Both the position numbers and the translations under genes were made by a program. Positions 8,336 to 21,024 of a DNA stretch of 64,000 nucleotides are shown piece by piece (positions within the stretch are counted from its first letter, which is position 1; every line of letters begins with the position of its first letter). The DNA is taken from assembly GCF_018502625.1 (NCBI RefSeq), contig NZ_CP075566.1, positions 2,051,001 to 2,115,000 on the forward strand, given 5' to 3'. A model generated the notes under the pieces. That model ran no database searches. It was not told the DNA's origin and was given only the letters and a program-made list of their open reading frames with translations. The stretch is from Pseudomonas hormoni. Lineage in GTDB: Bacteria > Pseudomonadota > Gammaproteobacteria > Pseudomonadales > Pseudomonadaceae.

Positions 8336-9409
8336 ATGCTGAAGTTCTTCTACACCTTCCTGCTGATGCTGGGCACCACTTACGGTCCTGTTGCGCGTGC
8401 GGAATCGGTGTTGTTCCTGAATCCGGGCAAGGTGGATGAAGCCTTCTGGATCAGCTATTCGCAATTCATGCAGGCAGCCGCCACGGATCTGGGGATCGAC
8501 CTGCGAATTCTCTATTCCCGGCGCATGCCTGAGCTTACGCTGGCGCAAGCCCGTCTGGCGTTGCAAGGCCCCGATCGGCCGGATTATCTGGTGTTCGTCA
8601 ACGAACAGTACATTGCCCCGCAGGTTCTGCGTCTGGCACAGAGCAGCGGCGTGAAGCTGTTTATGGTCAACGCGTCGCTGACGGCCAATCAGATGAGCCT
8701 GTTGGGTGAGCGCCCCGATCGGCTGGGCAGCCTGGTGCCCAACGATGAGGAGGGCGGCTACCTGATGCTTAAGGAGCTGATCCGCCAGCATCCGCCCGTG
8801 GCGCCCGGTCAAGTGATCGAGTTGCTGGCGTTCTCCGGCCTGAAGATCACGCCATCGGCGCAACTGCGCGAGCAAGGCATGATGCGGGCGTTGGCCGAGC
8901 ATCCCGAGGTGCGTTTGCGGCAACTGGTTTACAGCGGCTGGACCCGGGACCGTGCCTATGAGCAGGCGAAATTGCTGTTGCGGCGCTACCCGAAGGTGTC
9001 GCTGGTGTGGTCCGCCAATGACGAAATGGCGTTTGGCGCCATGCAAGCGTATTCAGAGACGGGCGGCGTGCCCGGAAAGGACGCGTTGTTCAGCGCGGTC
9101 AACACCTCTACCGCCGCGTTGAAGGCGAAAGTGGATGGACGATTGAGCGTCTTGTTGGGCGGAAATTTCACCCTGGGTGGCTGGGCTCTGGTGGAATTGC
9201 ATGACCTCGATCGGGGCGTGGACATCAGCCAGTATGGCGGCCGTGATCGTCAGATTCCGCTGCTGCAACTGATCGACAAGTCAACCGCCAGGCGAATGCT
9301 GGCCATGGGTGACTCGCCGGACTACGGCGTGGACTTCCGTCGCCTGTCGGCCAAGGGCCGCCCGACGTCCTATCGCTATCCGTTCAGCCTGCAAACCCTG
9401 ATGCGCTAA
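8336..9409 (+). CDS. Solo periplasmic substrate-binding protein (type 1, sugar-like)
   Basis: This 357-residue protein has a signal peptide (cleavage likely after ARA near residue 22) and a type 1 periplasmic-binding fold. Recognisable elements are ESVLFLNPGKVDEAFW at the mature start, a domain-crossing RPDYLVFVNEQY segment and SLVWSANDEMAFGAMQA, typical of Peripla_BP_4-like proteins. No permease or ATPase gene adjoins it, so it may serve a distant transporter or act as a sensory partner for a membrane receptor. A TATAAT hexamer at 8298-8303 could be its -10 box. Ligand unknown. Confidence 0.75.
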   Translation: MLKFFYTFLLMLGTTYGPVARAESVLFLNPGKVDEAFWISYSQFMQAAATDLGIDLRILYSRRMPELTLAQARLALQGPDRPDYLVFVNEQYIAPQVLRLAQSSGVKLFMVNASLTANQMSLLGERPDRLGSLVPNDEEGGYLMLKELIRQHPPVAPGQVIELLAFSGLKITPSAQLREQGMMRALAEHPEVRLRQLVYSGWTRDRAYEQAKLLLRRYPKVSLVWSANDEMAFGAMQAYSETGGVPGKDALFSAVNTSTAALKAKVDGRLSVLLGGNFTLGGWALVELHDLDRGVDISQYGGRDRQIPLLQLIDKSTARRMLAMGDSPDYGVDFRRLSAKGRPTSYRYPFSLQTLMR

Positions 9410-9624
9410 ACGCCTGCCAGCAGCAGCACCAGTTGCACAATGCCGAAGAGCGCCAATGCGAACACGGCCGTGAACAGAATCCCCAGAATCACAAAATGAC
9501 TGGGCTTGCCGTGAGTGAAATCCCGGGCCCGGTTCTTCCCGCTCTGCACCCCGAACGCCGCCGCCATGACGCTGTGCAGCATCTGCCAGAACGTGGGCGG
9601 CTTGTTGTCGACAGGATCGTCCAT
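9406..9624 (-). CDS. DUF2970 small inner-membrane protein
   Basis: The 72-residue product begins MDDPVDNKPPTFWQMLHSVM. It matches the DUF2970 pattern: a conserved soluble start (FWQMLHSVMAAAFGVQSGKNRARDFTHG) and one C-terminal transmembrane helix. The function of the family is unknown. The stop overlaps the convergent binding-protein gene by 4 nt. A longer in-frame extension to 9855 would read through REP DNA and was discarded. Confidence 0.75.
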   Translation of the reverse strand: MDDPVDNKPPTFWQMLHSVMAAAFGVQSGKNRARDFTHGKPSHFVILGILFTAVFALALFGIVQLVLLLAGV

Positions 9625-9694
9625 AAACCCCTCTTCACGGATGTGTGAGTGGTAAGCATAGACAATGCCGCAGCGATCGCTCCACACGAATTCC

Positions 9695-9782
9695 GTAGGA
9701 GCGAGGCTTGCCCGCGAAGAACGATGACGCGGTTTTCCTGTAGGACCGAGGTGCCTTCTTCGCGGGCAAGCCTCGCTCCTAC
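9695..9782. repeat. REP doublet, GTAGGAGCGA family
   Basis: Inverted arms GTAGGAGCGAGGCTTGCC and GGCAAGCCTCGCTCCTAC flank a short loop between the DUF2970 gene and metH. This is a Pseudomonas REPIN of the family also seen at 16006, 55197 and 61357. Confidence 0.85.
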
Positions 9783-9808
9783 AAAGGCAATGCACAATGC
9801 GATAGCGA

Positions 9809-13519
<3,711 letters not shown>

Positions 13520-13675
13520 TGGGACTACTCGGAAAGACCATGATGAAGGGGCGGGATCATAACAAACCTGCGCGCTTTTAGAGCATATTCGGTTTTTGCA
13601 TGAATACCGCTCATGTTGATGTGGGTGCTGTCCCGGTAGAATCGCGGCGTTTTTTCAAGGATCGGGAACAGGGAC

Positions 13676-15973
13676 ATGTCGTATCGCGTCGTCATCAGCA
13701 GTGTATTGCTGTTTTTAAGCTGGGGCGCCGTGGCGCAGGATCCGGCGATTTCTGCTGCCATTTCCTACAGTCGCGACATCCAACCGATCTTCACCGAAAA
13801 GTGCGTGGCCTGCCATGCCTGCAATGACGCCGCCTGTCAGCTCAATCTGGGCAGCGGCGAGGGTGCTGCGCGCGGCGCGTCGAAAGTCCCGGTCTACGAC
13901 GGCGAACGCAGTCAGGTTGCCGCGCCGACCCGGTTATTTTATGACGCCTTCGGCAAGCACGCCTGGCAGCAAAAGGGTTTCTATCCAGTGCTCGACGCCC
14001 AGGGCAGCCAGGCCGCGTTGATGGCGCGGATGCTGGAACTGGGTCACAAAACGCCTCTGACGGCCAACGCCAAATTGCCCGAAGACATCGTCTTGGGTCT
14101 GAACCGTGAAAACCTGTGCGCGATGCCGGCCGAGTTCGACGGTTACGCCAGCGCGCATCCGAAGGAAGGCATGCCGCTGGCGGTGACCGGCCTGACCGAT
14201 CAGCAGTACCAGACGCTGCAACGCTGGCTGGCCTCGGGCGCGCCGATCGACGAGCAAGGTCTGGTGCCGTCCGCGAAAGAAGCCTTGCAAGTGGTGCAGT
14301 GGGAAAACCTGCTCAACTCGCCGGGCGCCCGCCAGAGCCTGGTGGGGCGCTGGTTGTTCGAGCACTGGTTCCTCGCCCACATTTTCTTCAAGGAGGGCGA
14401 GCCGGGGCATTTCTTTCAGTGGGTGCGTTCGCGCACGCCCACCGGCCAGCCCATTGACCTGATCAACACGCGCCGCCCGAATGACGATCCCGGCACGCAG
14501 GTGTATTACCGTTTGTGGCCGGTACAGGGCGTGATTGTGCAGAAGACCCACATCACTTATCCGCTGAGCGCGGCGAAGATGGCGCGGATCAAAAGCCTGT
14601 TCTACAACGGCAACTGGCAGGTCAACGCCTTGCCGGGTTACGGGCCGGAACGCCGGGCCAATCCGTTCACCACGTTCGAGGCGATCCCGGCGCAGGCGCG
14701 TTATCAGTTCATGCTCGATAACGCCGAGTACTTCGTGCGCACCTTTATCCGCGGGCCGGTGTGCCGCGGCCAGATCGCCACCGACGTGATCCGCGATAAC
14801 TTCTGGGCGCTGTTCCAGGCGCCGGAACACGATCTCTACATCATCGACCCGAACTACCGCGGGCAGGCCACGCCATTGCTGGCGATGCCGGGGCAGAACG
14901 ATGACGTTGGCAGTGTGCTGAGCCTGTGGCATGACTATCGCGACAAGCGTAACGAGTACGAGGCACTACGCCGCGACAACTATGCCGATGCGCCCGCGCC
15001 GAGCTGGTCGACCTTGTGGGCTGGCAATGACAACGCGCTGCTGACCATCTTCCGGCATTTTGACAGCGCTTCGGTGAACAAGGGGCTGATCGGTGATGTG
15101 CCACAAACAATGTGGCTGTTCGATTTTCCCTTGCTGGAGCGCACGTATTATCAGTTGGCGGTCAACTTCGACGTGTTCGGCAACGTCTCGCATCAAGCGC
15201 AGACGCGCCTGTATTTCGACCTGATTCGCAACGGTGCCGAGCAGAATTTTCTGCGCCTGATGCCCGCCGATTCCCGGGATGGTTATCTCAACGACTGGTA
15301 TCAGAGCAGCGGCAAATTCAAGATGTGGCTGGACTATGAAGCCATCGACAACGACAAACCGACGGCGCTGAAGCTCGACGAGAAAGACCCGAAGCGCGAT
15401 TTTGCGATGCAGTTGCTGGCTCGCTACGGTGAACTCAACGCCAAGCCCGACCCGATCAACCGCTGCGACGGGGCTTATTGCTCGCGACCGAACATTGATC
15501 CGGACCTGCAAAGTGCCGAGCAGGCCTTGAGCCGCCTGGCTTCGCGTCCTGCCGCCGGGCTGAAAGTCATCGATCAGTTGCCGGAAGCAACAATGCTGCG
15601 TATCGAAACGGCGAGTGGCAAGCGTGAGGTTTACAGCCTGTTGCGCAACCGCGCGCACAGCAACGTGGCGTTCCTGCTGGGCGAGTCGCTGCGTTACCAG
15701 CCGGGGCTCGACACGCTTACGATCTTTCCGGGCGTGCTCAGCAGTTATCCAAACTTCATATTCAACATTCCCGCCGAAGAAGTGCCGGCGTTTGTCGAGG
15801 CGATGGAAAACGCCAAGGATGCCCATCGTTTCGAGAAAATCGTCGAACGCTGGGGGATTCGCCGTAGTCATCCGCAGTTCTGGTTTTATTTCCATGACCT
15901 GAGCCAGTACGTCCACGAAACCGATCTGGTGGAAGAGGGTGTGCTGGACATGAACCGCTACGAGAATCTTTGA
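13676..15973 (+). CDS. cti: Fatty acid cis/trans isomerase
   Basis: The 765-residue periplasmic protein converts cis- to trans-unsaturated fatty acids in membrane phospholipids, a rapid defence against solvents and heat in Pseudomonas and Vibrio. A signal peptide (about residues 1-20, ending AVAQ) is followed by a c-type haem motif, Cys43-Val-Ala-Cys46-His47, as in the known enzyme. The rest matches the Cti domain over its full length. The start is the ATG at 13676. It is divergent from metH, and TAGAAT at 13637-13642 may be its -10 box. The gene appears to be transcribed alone. Confidence 0.93.
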   Translation: MSYRVVISSVLLFLSWGAVAQDPAISAAISYSRDIQPIFTEKCVACHACNDAACQLNLGSGEGAARGASKVPVYDGERSQVAAPTRLFYDAFGKHAWQQKGFYPVLDAQGSQAALMARMLELGHKTPLTANAKLPEDIVLGLNRENLCAMPAEFDGYASAHPKEGMPLAVTGLTDQQYQTLQRWLASGAPIDEQGLVPSAKEALQVVQWENLLNSPGARQSLVGRWLFEHWFLAHIFFKEGEPGHFFQWVRSRTPTGQPIDLINTRRPNDDPGTQVYYRLWPVQGVIVQKTHITYPLSAAKMARIKSLFYNGNWQVNALPGYGPERRANPFTTFEAIPAQARYQFMLDNAEYFVRTFIRGPVCRGQIATDVIRDNFWALFQAPEHDLYIIDPNYRGQATPLLAMPGQNDDVGSVLSLWHDYRDKRNEYEALRRDNYADAPAPSWSTLWAGNDNALLTIFRHFDSASVNKGLIGDVPQTMWLFDFPLLERTYYQLAVNFDVFGNVSHQAQTRLYFDLIRNGAEQNFLRLMPADSRDGYLNDWYQSSGKFKMWLDYEAIDNDKPTALKLDEKDPKRDFAMQLLARYGELNAKPDPINRCDGAYCSRPNIDPDLQSAEQALSRLASRPAAGLKVIDQLPEATMLRIETASGKREVYSLLRNRAHSNVAFLLGESLRYQPGLDTLTIFPGVLSSYPNFIFNIPAEEVPAFVEAMENAKDAHRFEKIVERWGIRRSHPQFWFYFHDLSQYVHETDLVEEGVLDMNRYENL

Positions 15974-16005
15974 TCGACTTTTGATCCGACGCCGCTGTCC
16001 GAACT

Positions 16006-16095
16006 GTAGGAGCGAAGCTTGCTCGCGAAGAGGCCGGTACATTCAACATCATTGTTGGCTGATCGATCGCCTTCGCGAGCAAGCTTCGCTCCTAC
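16006..16095. repeat. REP doublet, GTAGGAGCGA family
   Basis: Arms TGTAGGAGCGAAGCTTGCTC and its complement enclose about 50 nt between cti and the acyltransferase gene. It may also end transcription of cti. Confidence 0.85.
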
Positions 16096-16131
16096 AGTGA
16101 CCTTAAAGAATTGCGACGGGAGGGGCGGCCA

Positions 16132-17166
16132 ATGTTGATTTCAGTGCAGGCACTGCGCGCGCTCGCGGCCTGGACGGTGGTTTGCCACCATTTCATGCAG
16201 ATTTTCTTCGACTTCAAGGCCCGTGGGCCGATCGGTCAGATGTTCATCGACCGGGGCGCGGTGGGCGTCGATGTCTTCTTCGTCATCAGTGGTCTGGTGA
16301 TATTCCTGTCCACCGAGGGCAAGTCGTTGCCGCCGGGGCGGTTTCTGCTGTATCGGCTGTTTCGCATCGTGCCGGCGTATTGGCTGTACACGGTGCTGAT
16401 GGCGCTGGTCGTGGTATTCGCCCGGCCGGTGTTACCGGACCAGACGGTCGACTGGTCGCATTTCCTTCTGTCGTTGCTGTTCATTCCTACGGAAAATCCC
16501 GGCGGTTACGGGATTTATCCGACGCTCAATGTCGGCTGGACCCTTAACTACGAAATGCTCTTCTACGTGCTGTTTTCCTGGGCGTTGCTGTTCCGTTTGC
16601 AGGCACGGTTGCTGATCGTCGCGGCGCTGCTGTTTGCGGTGTGTCAGGCGTGGACCGGCTACGGCTGGATCAGTGAGTTTTATCGCTCGGACATTGTTTA
16701 TGAGTTTCTGCTGGGGATTGCTATCGGCATGATCTACCGCCGTGGCTGGATCAAACCCGGTCTATGGCTGCCATTGCTGGGGATTGCCGGGGCGTTGCTG
16801 GCCATTTATTACCTGGCGCCGCAACCGCGATTTTTCGCCTGGGGCCTGCCGAGCGCAGTACTGGTCATGGCGTGCATGGCGCTGGAACGCTTTTTCGAGA
16901 ACAGCAAGTTGTTGAAGCTGCTCGGCGATTGTTCCTACTCGGTGTACCTGATGCACGTGTTGGTGCTGTCTGCCGGAGGTTTTGTCGCACAGCGTTATGG
17001 CGTAAACCCTTACGTGATGTTTGCCGTTTGCGCTGCGACCATCGGCGTGGCGTCATGGGCAAGTTACGAATGGGTGGAAAAAAGCAGCTATCGGTGGCTT
17101 AAAGCGCGGATTGACGGCGAATCGTCTGGTCGTGGTGAACTGGCGCTTTCCCGACAAAAATACTAG
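16132..17166 (+). CDS. Acyltransferase 3 family membrane protein
   Basis: The 344-residue protein begins MLISVQALRALAAWTVVCHH and has about ten transmembrane helices. The His in VCHHF and the GVDVFFVISG block are hallmarks of acyltransferase family 3, which O-acylates cell-surface glycans, lipids or peptidoglycan. The start at 16132 follows a GGGAGGGG purine run. No glycan-synthesis genes adjoin it, so the acceptor cannot be inferred. Confidence 0.88.
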   Translation: MLISVQALRALAAWTVVCHHFMQIFFDFKARGPIGQMFIDRGAVGVDVFFVISGLVIFLSTEGKSLPPGRFLLYRLFRIVPAYWLYTVLMALVVVFARPVLPDQTVDWSHFLLSLLFIPTENPGGYGIYPTLNVGWTLNYEMLFYVLFSWALLFRLQARLLIVAALLFAVCQAWTGYGWISEFYRSDIVYEFLLGIAIGMIYRRGWIKPGLWLPLLGIAGALLAIYYLAPQPRFFAWGLPSAVLVMACMALERFFENSKLLKLLGDCSYSVYLMHVLVLSAGGFVAQRYGVNPYVMFAVCAATIGVASWASYEWVEKSSYRWLKARIDGESSGRGELALSRQKY

Positions 17167-17808
<642 letters not shown>

Positions 17809-17838
17809 GGTGTTCGCTGCAGAAACGAAAAAACGGCA

Positions 17839-17973
17839 CTGTGGCGAGGGAGCTTGCTCCCGCTCGATTGCGAAGCAATCGCAAAGCAGCTAATGCATTT
17901 TTCCCGTGATGAGTGCGTTGGCTGATATTGGGACCGCTCCGCGGTCCAGCGGGAGCAAGCTCCCTCGCCACAG
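17839..17973. repeat. REPIN, GTGGCGAGGGAGC family
   Basis: Long inverted arms CTGTGGCGAGGGAGCTTGCT and its complement, about 135 bp in all, lie between the convergent nfuA and cobM genes. It is the same family as at 20540, 24498, 25999, 50924 and 57317. Confidence 0.9.
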
Positions 17974-17978
17974 GAGCT

Positions 17979-18725
17979 TTAGGGCCGATACAAATGTGCA
18001 TGCCCTGCACGGTAAAGCGATGACTCACTGAAGTGATCGCTACCCAACACCCGACCCACCAGAATCAACGCCGTACGCCGAAACCCCTTCGCCTCAACCT
18101 TCCCGGCAATATCCGCCAGCGTTCCCACTACCCAATCCTGATCCGGCCAGGTCGCCCGGTGTATCACCGCTATCGGGCAATCCGCCCCATAGTGCGGCAG
18201 CAATTCGGCGAGAATCTTTTGCAGATGATTCACCCCCAGGTGAATCGCCATGGTCGCCCCATGCTGCGCCAGATTCCCCAGTTCTTCGCCGGCGGGCATC
18301 GCAGTCTTGTCGGCGTAGCGAGTCAGAATCACGCTCTGGGACACGTCCGGCAGCGTCAGCTCCGCGCCCAAAAGCGCCGCACAGGCCGCCGTGGCGGTGA
18401 CACCGGGAATAATCTCAAACGGAATATCGAGTTCACGCAGGTAGCGAATCTGTTCGCCAATCGCGCCATAAAGGCTTGGGTCGCCGGAATGCACCCGCGC
18501 CACATCCTGGCCATTGGCATGGGCAGTCTTGATCAGTTCGATGATTTGTTCCAGGTGCAGTTCGGCGCTGTTGACCACCTGTTCGGCGCAATGGCCTTCC
18601 AGTACGGCGGCGGGCACCAGGGAACCGGCGTAAATGATTACCGGGCAGCTACGGATCAGTCGCTGGCCTTTGACGGTGATCAGTTCCGGGTCGCCGGGAC
18701 CTGCGCCAATGAAGTAGACGGTCAT
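17979..18725 (-). CDS. cobM: Precorrin-4 C11-methyltransferase
   Basis: The 248-residue tetrapyrrole methylase uses S-adenosylmethionine to methylate C11 of precorrin-4 in the aerobic cobalamin pathway. The N-terminal MTVYFIGAGPGDPELITVKG contains the GAGPGDPELIT motif of the SUMT/CobM superfamily. IYAGSLVP and RVHSGDPSLYGAIGEQ identify the CobM/CbiF subgroup. It is the last gene of the leftward cbtB-cbtA-cobE-cobM unit and follows cobE by 82 nt, so it should share the upstream cobalamin riboswitch. Confidence 0.93.
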   Translation of the reverse strand: MTVYFIGAGPGDPELITVKGQRLIRSCPVIIYAGSLVPAAVLEGHCAEQVVNSAELHLEQIIELIKTAHANGQDVARVHSGDPSLYGAIGEQIRYLRELDIPFEIIPGVTATAACAALLGAELTLPDVSQSVILTRYADKTAMPAGEELGNLAQHGATMAIHLGVNHLQKILAELLPHYGADCPIAVIHRATWPDQDWVVGTLADIAGKVEAKGFRRTALILVGRVLGSDHFSESSLYRAGHAHLYRP

Positions 18726-18807
18726 CGTCGTTTCCTGTCAAAAAAGGGGCGGGGCAAGGCTTCAGATGAAGATTGCTCATGATCGAAGGCGGGGATTATC
18801 GAGGATT

Positions 18808-19221
18808 TTACGCAGCGCAGGCCAATGCCAGGGTCGCCTGGGCATATTTTTGCCGCGAAATCAGCAGTTTTGCCGGTGCCTGAATCAGGTGTTCCGCGAG
18901 GGCGAGGGCGGCACTTTCCGCTACGCCGTAGCAGCCGGTGCGCTCAAAGGCGATGTCCGAACGGTGGCTGAGTCGCGGTTCATAGCCGGTCAATTGCTCG
19001 CTGCTGAAGTACATCAAGGGCAGCTTGAGTTGTGCAGCGAGTTCGATCAGGCCAGGTTCGTCGCGCTTCAGGTCGATGCTGGCCAGGGCCTTGATCTGGT
19101 GAAGTCCGATTTGATGCGCCTGTAACGCCTGATCGAGTAACGCCCGCAGCGTACTGACAGGGCAGCCGCGCTGGCAGCCCAGGCCGACCACTAAAGTCGG
19201 CGCTGTGCTGGAATCCGTCAT
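18808..19221 (-). CDS. cobE: CobE-type cobalamin biosynthesis protein
   Basis: The 137-residue product begins MTDSSTAPTLVVGLGCQRGC. It matches the CobE/GbiG C-terminal family of the aerobic pathway, with the VVGLGCQRG start, ASIDLKRDEPGL and the AESAALALA segment. CobE is needed for cobalamin synthesis, possibly helping handle pathway intermediates, but its reaction is not settled. The ATG overlaps the cbtA stop by 4 nt (ATGA), which shows translational coupling. A longer frame upstream would overlap cbtA and was rejected. Confidence 0.87.
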   Translation of the reverse strand: MTDSSTAPTLVVGLGCQRGCPVSTLRALLDQALQAHQIGLHQIKALASIDLKRDEPGLIELAAQLKLPLMYFSSEQLTGYEPRLSHRSDIAFERTGCYGVAESAALALAEHLIQAPAKLLISRQKYAQATLALACAA

Positions 19222-19922
19222 GCGTGGTATTGGCCATCGCTTTTGCGGCGGAACAACCAGGCGCTGATCAGGCCCAGGGCCAGCCAGAACGCCACGTTGG
19301 TCAGCTGCGAAGCGATTTTGAACTGGGCTTCCAGGGCTTCCGGCGCGAGCATCGAGTGCACTTCCGGTTGTGGCGCGCCGATCACGTGAGGAACGGCGAG
19401 AATCGCCACGCCCAGGATCTTCATCAGCCAGTGACGGCTGAACACGATCAGCGCGATGCCGACAGCGGTGGACGCTGCCGTGCCGATCCACCAGATTTGC
19501 CGTTGTGCCAGGTCCGCCGCGGCAGTGCCCGGCAATTCCGGCGGCAGGCCCAGGGTCGGCGCAAGTACAAATGTCGCGTAACCGGCGAGGCCCCAGAGCA
19601 GGCCCTGGGAGGTTTTGGTTGGCGCACGCAAGGTGTAGAGGCCGGCGAGCATCAGGGCGAAACCCACTGCAACCACCAGGTTGCCGCCGGTCGTCGACAG
19701 CACACGCTGCCAGCCGTCTTCCGGTTCCCAGGCTTCGGCATCGTGGGTGTGAGCGGCGGTACCGGCGGCGTGTTCGTGAACTTCAACAGCGGCCGGCTCG
19801 GATTTTTCGTAAGTCTCGGCCTGCAGAATCAGCGGGGCGACCCAGAAACTTTGCAGCAGGGTCAGCAACAGGGCGGCCAGCAGCCCGGTGAAACCTGCGG
19901 TTTGCGCAATACGCTTGATCAT
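19218..19922 (-). CDS. cbtA: CbtA cobalt transporter membrane subunit
   Basis: The 234-residue protein starts MIKRIAQTAGFTGLLAALLL and has about five predicted transmembrane segments. A His-rich periplasmic stretch (VHEHAAGTAAHTHDAEAWEPEDG) is suited to metal capture. It fits CbtA, the predicted cobalt importer found with CbtB under B12 riboswitch control. It begins 11 nt after cbtB ends and overlaps cobE by 4 nt, which makes a tight operon supplying cobalt for corrin synthesis. Confidence 0.9.
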   Translation of the reverse strand: MIKRIAQTAGFTGLLAALLLTLLQSFWVAPLILQAETYEKSEPAAVEVHEHAAGTAAHTHDAEAWEPEDGWQRVLSTTGGNLVVAVGFALMLAGLYTLRAPTKTSQGLLWGLAGYATFVLAPTLGLPPELPGTAAADLAQRQIWWIGTAASTAVGIALIVFSRHWLMKILGVAILAVPHVIGAPQPEVHSMLAPEALEAQFKIASQLTNVAFWLALGLISAWLFRRKSDGQYHA

Positions 19923-19933
19923 GTTGGCAGGTC

Positions 19934-20125
19934 TCAATGGCACGGGAAGGCCGAGCTGTGACGGGTATCGTGCGCGGCGTTGTGCACCGCTTCGATGTGC
20001 GAGAAACCGGCGAAATACACCAGGCACGCGCCAAGGATCGATGCGCATACGGCAGCGGTCAGGCGTTGGCTCAGGGTCGTGGTGGTGCTGGCGGTCGTGT
20101 GGCCGGTGCTGCTGATGATCGACAT
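19934..20125 (-). CDS. cbtB: CbtB cobalt transporter small subunit
   Basis: This 63-residue protein has one transmembrane helix and the His-rich C-terminus characteristic of CbtB (HIEAVHNAAHDTRHSSAFPCH region). It works with CbtA in predicted cobalt uptake. It is the first gene after the leftward cobalamin riboswitch, so its expression should fall when adenosylcobalamin is plentiful. Confidence 0.9.
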   Translation of the reverse strand: MSIISSTGHTTASTTTTLSQRLTAAVCASILGACLVYFAGFSHIEAVHNAAHDTRHSSAFPCH

Positions 20126-20255
20126 GGCGCTTCCCTCTGGTCTGTCAGCGGGTGAATAGAGCGCATGGAAGATCCCTGCAAATCGGGCTCGCAGAGATTC
20201 AAACAGCGCCCGCCCACCGCGGGTTTGTTATTCAGTGAACGTAATCGTCACTTTG

Positions 20256-20465
20256 TGTTGCGGGCCGGTCTCCGGGCTCGCGAGGGGCTTTGGCATTCAC
20301 CGAAACCTGCAAGCGTCACCTTCCCATGCCGAACTGCTGGCACAGTGGATCTGACGCTTCGCTCGCTTACCGTTGCGGGGGCAGCACCGGACTGACATGG
20401 CTTTGAGTAAAGCACATGATTCACCGGTTTCCCGTTTCACCCTGTGAAGGGCACCCGTAACAAGG
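20256..20465 (-). promoter_or_regulatory. Cobalamin riboswitch upstream of cbtB
   Basis: On the minus strand the leader shows the conserved order of the B12 aptamer: GGGTGAAACGGGAAACCGGT, then GCTGCCCCCGCAACGGTAAG, then GGCATGGGAAGG, and finally the B12-box-like AGCCCGGAGACCGGCC. It lies 130 nt before cbtB. Binding of adenosylcobalamin should shut down cbtB-cbtA-cobE-cobM. Confidence 0.95.
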
Positions 20466-20719
20466 TGTGTAGGAGAGCATGGGCGGGGGTTGGGCGTCAA
20501 TTGGCAGGGGTTCTCAACTCTGAATCCGGGGAACGATTACTGTGGCGAGGGAGCTTGCTCCCGCTGGGTTGCGAAGCGACCCCCGACATTGCTTCAGACA
20601 TAACTCGCAAGCAGGTATTACGGCGGCTTCGCCGCCGAGCGGGAGCAAGCTCCCTCGCCACAGGGGACTGCAAGCAACTGACGGACATTGACCCGCTTCG
20701 ACACCATGCGTAGCCTTGC
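20466..20719. other. Spacer between two divergent riboswitch leaders
   Basis: This spacer must hold the two divergent promoters of the cbt and cobW operons, but no hexamer pair is convincing. A REPIN occupies 20540-20663, so little unique sequence remains. Confidence 0.5.
20540..20663. repeat. REPIN, GTGGCGAGGGAGC family
   Basis: Arms CTGTGGCGAGGGAGCTTGCT and complement bracket an inner pair GGCGGCTTCGCCGCC. It separates the two divergent cobalamin operons. Confidence 0.9.
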
Positions 20720-20915
20720 GCTTTCGAGGTTCTTCGGCGTTTGCCGAAGCTAAGAAGGGAACGCGGTCGATGCCGCGGCTGCCCCCGCAACTGTGAACGG
20801 TGATGTTCGCTGCCACGCCACTGCACGCTCCAGCCCTGGAGCCCGCGGGAAGGCGCAGCAAACGCCAGTCTAGCGACAGGCACACCGTCAGCCAGGAGAC
20901 CTGCCTCGACACGAA
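20720..20915 (+). promoter_or_regulatory. Cobalamin riboswitch upstream of cobW
   Basis: On the plus strand, GAAGGGAACGCGGT, GGCTGCCCCCGCAACTGTGA, GCGGGAAGGCGCAGC and the box GCCAGGAGACCTGCC occur in the order of the B12 aptamer. The aptamer ends about 110 nt before cobW. It should repress cobW-cobN-chlID when cobalamin is abundant. Confidence 0.95.
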
Positions 20916-21024
20916 TTCTCACTACAACCGGGCGGGGTGATCCGGTGGCGAAATCTTCCGCGCGCCTGCCTGTGCAGCAGCGGTCGTCGTCCCGTATGCC
21001 CGCCACCTTGCCAAAGGGCATCCG

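Noticed and set aside
13520..13675. Cobalamin riboswitch ahead of metH
   Set aside because: None of the B12 aptamer blocks is present in this short intergenic region.
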